Below, one piece after another: positions 26,520 through 35,683 of a stretch of 64,000 nucleotides of DNA (position 1 is the stretch's first letter; each line of letters opens with the position of its first letter). The DNA is taken from assembly GCA_017410325.1 (NCBI GenBank), contig JAFQRA010000010.1:1-64000 (forward strand), read 5' to 3'. The notes below the pieces were generated by a model. The model was not told the DNA's origin, searched no databases, and was given only the letters and a program-made list of their open reading frames with translations. The position numbers and the translations under genes were made by a program. Source of the stretch: Clostridia bacterium (lineage in GTDB: Bacteria; Bacillota; Clostridia; Oscillospirales; Acutalibacteraceae).

Positions 26520-28454
26520 TTAGCCTAAAAGAAAATCTACAAAGCCTCTTGCGCCGACGACTGCGTGTGTAATGTCGTTTGCGCCCTTGAGGATGAAGTT
26601 GAGAGCCTTATCGCCGAAGCCGGGCTCTTCCTCTGCTGTGTAAACACCGATTTCGACCATCATAGCTTCAACTGCGTCGAAGTAGGGCTGGTCAACCTCG
26701 GGGTCACAGATAGGGTTAGCGGCTGCCTTATCTGCTGCGTCGAGAACTGCCTGCTGGTCAGCGGTGAGCTCGTAACCCGTTTCTGCGCAGTATCTTTCAA
26801 GGTCGGGAAGGTTGTATCTCTGATAATCTCTGAGATTTCTTGCGCCGTTGAACTGCGGGAAGTAATACTCGTCTTCCTTGGGGTCGTCACAGTCTTCAAC
26901 CGTCTTTACGTGGCCCGTTGCAAGTTCGAGAGCAAGTGCGATAGCAACGTTGTTGTACTCAAGCTCGTGCTTCTGCTGATAGAAGAACCAAGAGGCTTCC
27001 TTGCGGTATGTAGTGGAGATATCAATTGAACCGTCGGGAGAAAGCTCTCTGCCCTTTGTATCCTCAAACTTTGTGCCTGCGGCAACGTAGGATGTACCGG
27101 GAGCAGTTGAATTGATGTTGATGATTTCATCGGAGTTTGTTGTGGGAGCGCTCTTCATAAAGCCGAAGGCGGAGTAATCGGAAGTGATTGCGCCGAAGGG
27201 AAGGCCGTAGCCGGAGATGAAGGAGAAGGTTACGCCTTCTTTTTCAAGAGCAGTCATAGTTGCGTTGAGCCTCTTCTTGGCCGCCTGGAAAGCATCTGCC
27301 TCTGCCTTTACGACGTCGGACTTGATGAGGTGCTTGACAGAGTCATACTTGTAAGTGGGAATGAGGTTGCACAGCGAGGGTGTTGCGCAGAGAAGCTCTG
27401 TTGCAATGCCCTGAAGAGCCATATCGACAAAACCTCTGAGAACATTCTTGGGGAAAATACGAAGAACGATGTTGATAAGATAACCCCAGGGCTCGCCGAG
27501 AAGGTCGCCGATGATGCCGTTGTAGAAGAGGTCTGCAGAATTGTCGCAGAATTCGCCTGCAAGCATATCCGCAACAACGTCACTGCCGTCCCATGCGCCG
27601 ACGATACTGACTACGCGGCGGATGTGGTTTTCGGCAACCGTGGGATACTCATCCATATAAGCGGTGACAATGGAAGCACCCATACTCATGGGAACAAGAA
27701 CGATATCCTTTGCGCCGACCTTGTTTTCCTCAAGGACTGTTTCGACAAACTCGTGCATTGCCGCTACGTTCTTGGAGGTGTAGGAGAATGCGTTGAAGTT
27801 GAAGACGTAGAGATAATCTTCAAAGTTCTCGCCGAATTTTTCGCGTGCAATTTCCTTACATGGAATTGAAGAATAGAAGCGGTTCTTTGCTTCGCTTTCA
27901 AATGTACCGTCTTCCTTGGTGATACCGGGGAATTCGGAAACGGGCATAGCGTATCTGGGAGTGACTACTCTCGGGTCGCCGTTGCCGTCTTCATTTACGA
28001 TGTTGAAATGGAAAAGGTCTCTGACAATCTTGTCAACCTTGTCCTGGTCAATAATGTTTACTCTGATAACGGAAGAAATAAGGAGCTCAAGCACTGCACC
28101 GACGATAGTCATAATCGTGCTCTTGTCGTTGAAGACCTCGTCAAAGCTGTTGAAAAGGTTCCATCTGGAAAGATACTTGCCCTCTGCAATAAGGGGAGCA
28201 TAGTTTTCAAAATCCTGAAGTGTGCCGTTTTCAAAAGCGCCTTCCTGTGTGTAGCTCTCATCGAAAAGATAAGAGTAGCTCTGACCGATACCTGTTACGA
28301 AAACAACAAGGCTGTTTTCACCCTCGGCAAATGCGCTTTCGAGGGAGCTTGCCGTTGTAACACGGGGCTCGTTTGCGGTTTGAGCAAACGTGGGCACAAG
28401 AACCATAGGTACGACCATTGCAATTGAAAGAATAATTGCTATAATTTTTTTCAT
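26520..28454 (-). CDS. Secreted alpha/beta-hydrolase-like protein, paralogue 1 of 3
   Basis: 644 aa with a Sec signal peptide (MKKIIAIILSIAMVVPMVL, residues 1-25). An oxyanion-type strand LVVFVTGIGQS is at about 49-59, and a nucleophile elbow VPMSMGAS with Ser257 follows. Alignment by eye with two paralogues in this window (at 40.5-44.3 kb) gives conserved downstream blocks: DEIININST (Asp442), SPDGSIDIST (472-481) and KHELEYNN (His496-Glu497). Ser257, Asp442 and His496 are therefore my proposed triad. The first Gly of the usual GxSxG is replaced by Pro. Substrate unknown; a lipase or esterase on lipid or acylated glycan is likely. Unlike its paralogues it stands alone, divergent from the ceramidase-like gene. 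Confidence 0.75.
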   Translation of the reverse strand: MKKIIAIILSIAMVVPMVLVPTFAQTANEPRVTTASSLESAFAEGENSLVVFVTGIGQSYSYLFDESYTQEGAFENGTLQDFENYAPLIAEGKYLSRWNLFNSFDEVFNDKSTIMTIVGAVLELLISSVIRVNIIDQDKVDKIVRDLFHFNIVNEDGNGDPRVVTPRYAMPVSEFPGITKEDGTFESEAKNRFYSSIPCKEIAREKFGENFEDYLYVFNFNAFSYTSKNVAAMHEFVETVLEENKVGAKDIVLVPMSMGASIVTAYMDEYPTVAENHIRRVVSIVGAWDGSDVVADMLAGEFCDNSADLFYNGIIGDLLGEPWGYLINIVLRIFPKNVLRGFVDMALQGIATELLCATPSLCNLIPTYKYDSVKHLIKSDVVKAEADAFQAAKKRLNATMTALEKEGVTFSFISGYGLPFGAITSDYSAFGFMKSAPTTNSDEIININSTAPGTSYVAAGTKFEDTKGRELSPDGSIDISTTYRKEASWFFYQQKHELEYNNVAIALALELATGHVKTVEDCDDPKEDEYYFPQFNGARNLRDYQRYNLPDLERYCAETGYELTADQQAVLDAADKAAANPICDPEVDQPYFDAVEAMMVEIGVYTAEEEPGFGDKALNFILKGANDITHAVVGARGFVDFLLG

Positions 28455-28697
28455 GGTAATCCTCCTGTTCGGATTTATTATTACAATTTAATATAATAAC
28501 ACTTATTCTCTTTATTTTAAATACATTTTTGAATTTTTTGCCTTTTGTACAAAAACCGCCCTTGTTTTATATCTATTTTGCCCATAGACTAACTTTCGCT
28601 TTTATATTTACTTTTATATATAATAATGGTAATATGTTAATATCTATATATTTTCCGTTTCGGCATTTTGCCGGACGGAAGGAAAGAGGTAATATTA

Positions 28698-30554
28698 ATG
28701 AACAAAAAAATCACGGCAATTATTGCAGTTTTACTGTGTCTGTGCATAATTATGCCTACAGCGGCATTTGCAAACAACACGGAAGAAGCAGCCTACAGCT
28801 CTGTTGAGGAGTACGTTGCTTCTGTACAGAATGAGGAAGAGGTTGACAGCAATTTGAGCGCAAAAATCGCAGGCGCAAAGTTCCTTAACAAACTCAGCAA
28901 CTTCTTTATCAACAGCGTTCTGGCAAACGTGCTCAACGCCATCATTCCCGATTCGGCTGCAGTTGCAGATTACGAGGAATTTGACATCAACAAATACGAC
29001 AACTTCTACGCAGGTATGGATAAGTTTATCGATGAGCCTCAGGGCGACAAGGTATGGAGCCTCGGCTACGGCAAAGCTTCCGTTCTTCCTGCGGATTTCG
29101 GCACCAAGAAGTATGCAAAGGGTGCCTACATCCCCTACATTTTCGGCGACAGTATGTACAAGGATGAAGACGGCGTAGAGGAAGACCTTATGGTAAGAAC
29201 AGTTGTTATGGACGACGGCTCCGGCAGAGGCAAGGTCGTTTTCATTGCGCTTGATGCCATGGGCTTTGCAAATGCAGACGTAAGACTTGTGCGTGAAGGC
29301 CTTAAGGAAATTGCAAAGAAGTACAATATTGTCAGCATCAACGTTTCCTGCACACACATTCACACGGGTATCGACTCCCAGGGTGTATGGACAGACCCCA
29401 TCGGCTGTATCGTCAACAACATTTTCAGCAAGAACGTAAAGTACGGTGTTGAACGCTCCTTTATTGATGCAGTTGTCAAGGGCTCGAAGAAATCAGTTGA
29501 AGAAGCTCTTGCAAATATGACAGAGGGCAAGCTCTATTACGCAAAGACCGATGTCGGCGAGTATGTACACGACAGAACAGCCCCCATCGCACTTGATCCC
29601 TTCCTTTACAAGCTTGAGTTTGTTCCCTTTGATGAAACCGCAACACCCACAATCATTGCTACATACGGCTGCCATCCCGAGTCTGCAAGCTACGACTGGG
29701 CAAGTGCAGACCCCGAAAAAACACTTTCCTTCGACACAAAGTTCTCTCCCGACTTTATCTGGCACGCAGAAAAGGTTATAAACGATGCCGGCTATAACTT
29801 CATCTTCCTTCAGGGCAACGTTTCAACAGTTACTTCCGGCAGAAGTCTGACAGGCGACGGCATTGACGACTTCCCCGGCAACGCACACTACACAGCAGTC
29901 CGCTACGGCTATGAAATCGGATACATCATCCTCGGTATGAGCATGACGGAAGAAGAAAGAATTGCCCTTAACGAGGCAACGGGCGACAGACTCGGCGTAG
30001 CCACTTACGCAAACAAGCCCGATGAATACCCCCACTACACTATATGGTATGAAGGCCTTGAAACGGTTGAGGCTGTTGAAGTCAAGCCCGTACTCAACAT
30101 CAAGCACAAGCAGTTCACGGTAAGAATTGACAACAATATCATCACTCTCCTTGGTAAGACCTCCGTTGCCGACAACTTCGTTCTGAATGATGACAGCGGC
30201 AGACACTACACCGTTTCCGAGGTAGGCTACCTTGAAATCGGCGACAATATGAAGGTATATATGAGCCCCGGTGAAACCTTCGGCGAGCTTTTCCTCGGCG
30301 GCAGCGGTGCAGAAGGCTTTGAGCTCAAGCCCATCAGAGAGTACACGGGCGAAGACATTATCGTTATGGATCTTATGAATGACGCTGCAGGCTACGTTGC
30401 CAACCCCGCAAACTTTGTTCTTGCAGGTCTTCAGTACAACGAAAACTCCGGTGAGTTTGACAGCGACACATGGTGCCTTATCTCCTACGGCAAGGGCGCA
30501 GCAACCGCATTCATCGGCAGCTTCTATGAGATTTACGACAGCGTAAGAAAATAA
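28698..30554 (+). CDS. Secreted neutral/alkaline ceramidase-fold hydrolase 1
   Basis: 618 aa with signal peptide MNKKITAIIAVLLCLCIIMPTAAFA. Neutral ceramidases are zinc amidases. Recognisable blocks are GRGKVVFIALDAMGFANADVRLVREGL, VSCTHIHTG (His222), YGCHPES (His326), GNVS (Ser376, matching the GDVS serine tetrapeptide), SPGETF (Glu526) and NDAAGYV (Tyr566), which line up with the four zinc ligands and the serine known from the Pseudomonas enzyme. The N-terminal ~110 residues are extra. The start is the ATG at 28698-28700 after GGAAAGAGG; an in-frame ATG ten codons upstream lacks a binding site. True substrate may be another acyl-amide. It leads a plus-strand operon with a mannosidase and a second family member. 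Confidence 0.75.
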   Translation: MNKKITAIIAVLLCLCIIMPTAAFANNTEEAAYSSVEEYVASVQNEEEVDSNLSAKIAGAKFLNKLSNFFINSVLANVLNAIIPDSAAVADYEEFDINKYDNFYAGMDKFIDEPQGDKVWSLGYGKASVLPADFGTKKYAKGAYIPYIFGDSMYKDEDGVEEDLMVRTVVMDDGSGRGKVVFIALDAMGFANADVRLVREGLKEIAKKYNIVSINVSCTHIHTGIDSQGVWTDPIGCIVNNIFSKNVKYGVERSFIDAVVKGSKKSVEEALANMTEGKLYYAKTDVGEYVHDRTAPIALDPFLYKLEFVPFDETATPTIIATYGCHPESASYDWASADPEKTLSFDTKFSPDFIWHAEKVINDAGYNFIFLQGNVSTVTSGRSLTGDGIDDFPGNAHYTAVRYGYEIGYIILGMSMTEEERIALNEATGDRLGVATYANKPDEYPHYTIWYEGLETVEAVEVKPVLNIKHKQFTVRIDNNIITLLGKTSVADNFVLNDDSGRHYTVSEVGYLEIGDNMKVYMSPGETFGELFLGGSGAEGFELKPIREYTGEDIIVMDLMNDAAGYVANPANFVLAGLQYNENSGEFDSDTWCLISYGKGAATAFIGSFYEIYDSVRK

Positions 30555-30582
30555 TTAAAAAACGAAGTTGGTGACTTCTTAT

Positions 30583-33500
30583 ATGAAAAAGAACAAGCCA
30601 AAGATTTATACCGCAGCCACGGCGCACCTTGATACGTCGTGGCTGTGGCCGCTTGAAGAAACGGTAAATAACTATATTCCCGACACCGTAAAAAGCAATT
30701 TCAGACTGCTTGAAAAATATCCCGAATACAAATTCAATTTTGAGGGCAGCTACAGATACGAGCTAATCAAAGAATACTACCCCGAGGATTTCGAGAAAAT
30801 CCGCAGTTATATAAAGAGCGGCCGCTGGCACCCCTGCGGTGCGTGCTACGAAAACGGAGAAGTAAACATCCCCTCCCCCGAAGCGCTCACCCGCAATATT
30901 CTGTACGGCAACGGCTTTTTTGAAAAGGAGTTCGGCGTTCGCTCCAACGATATTTTCCTGCCTGACTGCTTCGGCTTCGGCAAGGCTCTGCCTTCCGTGG
31001 CCGCCCATTCGGGGCTGACTGGCTTTTCCACGGGCAAGCTTTTCTGGGGCTGCTCCGTTGATGTTCCGTTTGACATGGGCAAGTGGCTGGGCCCCGACGG
31101 CAAGGGAATTTGGGCGGCGCTTATGCCGTTTTCGTACACAACAGCCTTCGGCAAAATGGAAAAGGCAAAGCGTGTACACGAAAAAATTGAAAACAATAAA
31201 AAGAAAAATCTGCCCGGTATCACTCTTGCCTACCACGGCATAGGTGACAGAGGCGGTGCACCGTGTAAATCCTCCGTTAAAAACGTTGTCAATGCACAGC
31301 GCAACAATGAAGAGTCGGATTTTGAAGTATTTTCCGCAACAACGAAGGAATTCTTCGACGCAGTTGACAGCCTGCCCGAAGAGGAAAAGAGCAAGCTTCC
31401 CGTTTACGACGGTGAGTTTCTGCTGACCGCTCACGGTGCAGGCAGCTACACCTCGCGAACGGTGACAAAACGCTGGAACAGACGGTGCGAGCTTCTTGCA
31501 GATGCCGCAGAAAGATTTGCGGGTGCGGCATTTGTAAACGGGCTTATCAAGTATCCGCAATACTCAATTGACACAGCCTGGAAAAAGGCCATAGCACACC
31601 ACTTCCACGACGACATTACGGGCACGTCCTTTGAAGAATGCTACAAGCGCAATCACAACGACTACGTTCAGGCAATGAACACTCTTTCGGCGGAATACAC
31701 AGCCGCCTGCAAGGCACTTTCAGCTCAGCTTGACACGAGCTTTGCCCAAGGTATTCCCGTTGTTGTTTCCAACCCCGTACAGACCGCCTCAACGAGAAAA
31801 GAAGCGGTTAAGGTAAAAATAAACGGCACTGCGGAAAGCTACCGCGTGTTTAATAAAGACGGTGAGGAAGTCCCCTCACAGACAAAAGCAATTTCCCCAA
31901 CAGAAAAGGAAATCACCTTTGCGGCCGACGTTCCCTCCAATGCTCTTGCGGTTTACGATCTGCGTGAAGCAGAAGAAGCAAGCGCACTTTCAACTCAGCT
32001 TTGCGTTTGCGAAAACCGCATTGAAAACAAAAACTTAAGAGTTGAAATTGATTCGCACGGCGATATCTGTTCGGTTTTCGACAAAAGACTGAACAAGGAG
32101 CTCTTGGCCAAGCCCGTAAAGCTCCTGCTTTTAAACAATACCCACAGCTTTGACTGGCCTGCGTGGGAGGTAAAATACGCCGACCTTTGCGAAAAGCCCT
32201 ACGCCACGGCAGAGAAGCCGACCGTAAAAATTCTTGACAGCGGTGCGGCGCTTGCTTCGCTTGAAATCACACGCACGGCAGGCAAATCAACGTTCAGGCA
32301 AATCGTGTCGCTTGACAGCGAAAGCGAATACGTTTCGGTATACAACGAAACCGACTGGCGTGAGGAAGCAACGCTTCTCAAGGCTGAATTTAGCTTCACC
32401 GCAGAGAATGATTTTGCAAGCTACGACATAGGAATGGGCTGCACAAGGCGCGGCACGAACACCGAAAAGCTGTGCGAAGTGCCTGCGCAGAAATGGGCAG
32501 ACATTACGGCAGAGGATGAAAGCTGCGGCGTTTCGGTTTTCAGCGACTCAAGAACGGGTTGGGATAAGCCCGACAAATCGACCCTGAGACTAACCCTTGT
32601 TCACACCCCGCTGACGGGCTACCGCTGGGAATGCTCACAGCACGTTATGGATATGGGACTCAACCGCTATTCGTTTGCGGTTATGGGGCACAAGGGTTCA
32701 CCCGAAACGGTGACACAGTATGCAGACAGCTTCTGCCAGCCCATGCACACCTTTGTAACAGAAAAGCACGCGGGCACATTCGGCAGAGAATACAGCTTTG
32801 TCAAGCTCAATAACGACACTGTGCGCATTACGGCGCTCAAAAAAGCACAGGACAGCGACAGAATCGTTTTGCGTGTGACGGAGTGCTCGGGCAGGGACTG
32901 CGAAAACGTTGAAGCCGTTTTCGCAAAGCCGATAATTGAAGCCTATGCAATACGGGGCGATGAAGCCGAAATCGGTGCATACCCCGTTAAAGACGGAAAG
33001 CTGTGCTTTGACATTAAGCACAACGAAATAAAGAGCTTTGCTCTCGTTTTTGAAAAGGCGGAAAGCAAAGCCGACTGCGGCAAAAGAATCACGCTCAATT
33101 ATAACGCAACGGGCATTACGGCAGACAGCGGCCGCGGCACGGCTACGCTAAAAGGCGGAATATCCGTACCGCGTGAGCTGACACCCGATAAGCTGCTCTT
33201 TGCAGGCGTTGAATATGAGTTTTCGGCCAACAGCAAAAACTGTCTCGTGTGCGACGGCAGTAAAATCACCGTCGGCGAAGGCTTCCGAAAGCTTCACCTG
33301 CTTTTAACCTCGCTTGACGGCGACAAAACTGTTGTATTCCGTTGCGGCGAAAAGGCTTATAAAATACCCGTGCAGGACTGCTTTGAAGAGGTCGGCCACT
33401 GGGATTTGATGCAGGAAAAGCTTACGGGTTATATCAAGCCCCGGCCGCAGGCAGTCACCTTCACCCACACGCACGGCAAAAACGGCAATATGACGGCAAA

Positions 33501-33882
33501 ACAGTTTTATGTTTTCCACGCCGAAATACCCCTTGACGGCGGTACTGAGGTAACACTTCCGGCAGACGAAAGTATTGTAATTTTTGCCGCAACCGCCGAA
33601 AAAGCCGATTATGCATTTAAAAAGGGTGACGGGCATTTCGATTCACTTGAAAAGCGCAAATTCGACTATGAATTTTCCCCGTATGCAATTAAGCGGATGA
33701 ACCCCAACTCGCTTGAACGCATACTCGACAAATTCTTTGACAGAAGCTTTGTTATCCGTATAAATGACGGCAGCTTCTACAATAAATTCTCACTCGGCGA
33801 GCTGTACTACATACTGCGAAAGCTGAGCGAAAGCGTAAACTTAAAAAAACAGGTTCAAAAGCTGACCGACAGCCGAAAATAA
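30583..33882 (+). CDS. GH38 alpha-mannosidase, cytosolic
   Basis: 1099 aa with no signal peptide. Catalytic-domain marks: AHLDTSWLW with zinc ligands His15 and Asp17, FLPDCFGFG with the nucleophile Asp128, and the zinc histidine region HHFHDDITGTSFEECYKRNHNDY. A central helical bundle and long beta-sandwich C-terminal domains follow (FDIGMGCTRRG-like SYDIGMGCTRRG, NRYSFAVMGH). GH38 enzymes remove alpha-mannose with retention from N-glycans or small mannosides. The start ATG 30583-30585 is chosen over an upstream TTG. It lies 28 bases after the first ceramidase-like gene and 24 bases before the second, so all three should be made together. Confidence 0.92.
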   Translation: MKKNKPKIYTAATAHLDTSWLWPLEETVNNYIPDTVKSNFRLLEKYPEYKFNFEGSYRYELIKEYYPEDFEKIRSYIKSGRWHPCGACYENGEVNIPSPEALTRNILYGNGFFEKEFGVRSNDIFLPDCFGFGKALPSVAAHSGLTGFSTGKLFWGCSVDVPFDMGKWLGPDGKGIWAALMPFSYTTAFGKMEKAKRVHEKIENNKKKNLPGITLAYHGIGDRGGAPCKSSVKNVVNAQRNNEESDFEVFSATTKEFFDAVDSLPEEEKSKLPVYDGEFLLTAHGAGSYTSRTVTKRWNRRCELLADAAERFAGAAFVNGLIKYPQYSIDTAWKKAIAHHFHDDITGTSFEECYKRNHNDYVQAMNTLSAEYTAACKALSAQLDTSFAQGIPVVVSNPVQTASTRKEAVKVKINGTAESYRVFNKDGEEVPSQTKAISPTEKEITFAADVPSNALAVYDLREAEEASALSTQLCVCENRIENKNLRVEIDSHGDICSVFDKRLNKELLAKPVKLLLLNNTHSFDWPAWEVKYADLCEKPYATAEKPTVKILDSGAALASLEITRTAGKSTFRQIVSLDSESEYVSVYNETDWREEATLLKAEFSFTAENDFASYDIGMGCTRRGTNTEKLCEVPAQKWADITAEDESCGVSVFSDSRTGWDKPDKSTLRLTLVHTPLTGYRWECSQHVMDMGLNRYSFAVMGHKGSPETVTQYADSFCQPMHTFVTEKHAGTFGREYSFVKLNNDTVRITALKKAQDSDRIVLRVTECSGRDCENVEAVFAKPIIEAYAIRGDEAEIGAYPVKDGKLCFDIKHNEIKSFALVFEKAESKADCGKRITLNYNATGITADSGRGTATLKGGISVPRELTPDKLLFAGVEYEFSANSKNCLVCDGSKITVGEGFRKLHLLLTSLDGDKTVVFRCGEKAYKIPVQDCFEEVGHWDLMQEKLTGYIKPRPQAVTFTHTHGKNGNMTAKQFYVFHAEIPLDGGTEVTLPADESIVIFAATAEKADYAFKKGDGHFDSLEKRKFDYEFSPYAIKRMNPNSLERILDKFFDRSFVIRINDGSFYNKFSLGELYYILRKLSESVNLKKQVQKLTDSRK

Positions 33883-33906
33883 AAATTAAAAAAGGAGAAT
33901 AACGGT

Positions 33907-35652
33907 ATGAAAAACACAAGCAAAAAAGTTATATCCGTTTTACTCGCAATTACCCTTTTGTTCACAGGCACGACCTTCGCCTCGGCAACTGACGGCGAAG
34001 CCGCTGACAACAGCGGTATTATGTTTGCAACGAACTTAATCAACGGAATTCTCAACGCAGTTTTCAAGGGCTTCGGCTCACTCTTCCCCAACGATGCCCC
34101 CACGCTTGAGGAATACGAAAGCGAAAACTTCTACGAGGGTACTCAAAGCTTCCTCGACGAGCCTGCTCAAGGTGCAAAGTGGAAGCTCGGCTTCGGCAAG
34201 GCAAGCATGGTGCCCGAAAACCTTCGCAACGGCTCCAAGCAGTACTACACCGGCGGCTACTTCACACAGAAAATCAACGGTGTTTACGACGACCAGGGCG
34301 CAAACGCCGTAGCAATGACGGACTCCTCCGGCAGAGGCACCGTTGTTATGGTTGCAATTGACGGTATCGGCGTAAACAACGCCGACGTACGCTCAATCCG
34401 TGCGCTTGCAGAAGAAAAGCTGCTTGCCAAGGGCATATTCAATGACATTGTTGCAATCAACATAAACGCAACACACTGCCACACTGTTATTGATACACAG
34501 GGCTTCGGCCTTGAGCTTATCGGCAAGGTATTCCAGAATCTTTTCTCCTTCCTTCCCTTTATTGAAAAAGCAAGAAGCATCAACCCCGAATTTCATGCTC
34601 TTATGATTGAAGGCGCATCAGACGCAATTGTTCAGGCTTATATGAATATGGAGCCCGGTGAGCTTTACTACTTTGAAACCGTCGGTATCGGCAGAAGTGA
34701 GAAAAACGGCACCTATCCCGACGATGAGTACAGCTACCTGCTCAACAAGCGTTACAACACCGAAGCATATCAGAACTTTATTGCCTGCTTCAAGTTTGTG
34801 CCCGACAACACAGAGTCTGCCCCCACAATATTTGCAAACGTAGGCGGTCATCCCACAACAATTTCAAGAGAAACAAAGCTTCTCTCCGCAGACTATCCAC
34901 ACTATACTGAGGTTAAAATCAACGATGCCGGTATGAACTTTATGTTCATTCAGGGTGCACAGTCACCGATTTCCGTCAATGACAGCACAGTAGAAAACAA
35001 AGGAATTTTAGACGAAATCGAGGCAGAAATTGCCGCTGACCCCAGAGTTGAGGATTACAGACGTCCCAAGAGACTCGGCTATGAATTTGCAAGGCTTATT
35101 CTTGAAGCATCAGAAAAAGCAGAAAAGGTTGAGCCCGTTATCAACGTAAAGATGGCTGAGGTCACAGTTCCGCTCGAATACGGTCTGCTTGAGCTCGGCG
35201 TAGCGGCTGACCTGCTCGGCACAACAACCGTGCGCGATTCCTCCGCACCCGCAAAGTTCTCCGTAATCAGTGAGGTCGGCTACCTTGAAATCGGCACGGA
35301 CATCGTTATGCTCACAGTACCCGGCGAGCTTATTCCCGAGCTTGTATACGGCAACGTGGTTGACAAAACTCAGGCTTACCTCGGCACAGACTGGGAGCTT
35401 GACTGCACGGCAGAGCTTCTTGACGAGGACAAGACGGTGCTTGTAATGGGCCTTTGCAACGATGCACTCGGCTACATCGTGCCCGACAACGACTACGCTC
35501 CGTTCATTGCCGACTCACTCTGGAACACTGACGCAGGTGAAAAGCTCTGGGGTCCCGCCCACAGACACTATGAGGAAATGCTCTCAACCGGCAGCAAGGC
35601 AGGCTCCACAATCATCGGCGCACTCAACGCACTTGTCAATGAAGTAAAATAA
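33907..35652 (+). CDS. Secreted neutral/alkaline ceramidase-fold hydrolase 2
   Basis: 581 aa with signal peptide MKNTSKKVISVLLAITLLFTGTTFASA. It shares all key blocks with the enzyme encoded two genes upstream: SSGRGTVVMVAIDGIGVNNADVRSI, NATHCHT (His192), GGHPTT (His315), GAQS (Ser353), VPGELIPE (Glu474) and NDALGYI (Tyr523), as well as FSVISEVGYLEIG. Overall similarity is moderate, so the two are old paralogues and may take different substrates. The ribosome binding site AAAGGAG is strong. The same mature start region (NLINGILNAVFKGFG) before the catalytic domain resembles the helical N-terminal extension of the first enzyme. Confidence 0.75.
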   Translation: MKNTSKKVISVLLAITLLFTGTTFASATDGEAADNSGIMFATNLINGILNAVFKGFGSLFPNDAPTLEEYESENFYEGTQSFLDEPAQGAKWKLGFGKASMVPENLRNGSKQYYTGGYFTQKINGVYDDQGANAVAMTDSSGRGTVVMVAIDGIGVNNADVRSIRALAEEKLLAKGIFNDIVAININATHCHTVIDTQGFGLELIGKVFQNLFSFLPFIEKARSINPEFHALMIEGASDAIVQAYMNMEPGELYYFETVGIGRSEKNGTYPDDEYSYLLNKRYNTEAYQNFIACFKFVPDNTESAPTIFANVGGHPTTISRETKLLSADYPHYTEVKINDAGMNFMFIQGAQSPISVNDSTVENKGILDEIEAEIAADPRVEDYRRPKRLGYEFARLILEASEKAEKVEPVINVKMAEVTVPLEYGLLELGVAADLLGTTTVRDSSAPAKFSVISEVGYLEIGTDIVMLTVPGELIPELVYGNVVDKTQAYLGTDWELDCTAELLDEDKTVLVMGLCNDALGYIVPDNDYAPFIADSLWNTDAGEKLWGPAHRHYEEMLSTGSKAGSTIIGALNALVNEVK

Positions 35653-35683
35653 GCAAAAATAATTTTTTCAGGGGTGAAAAATT

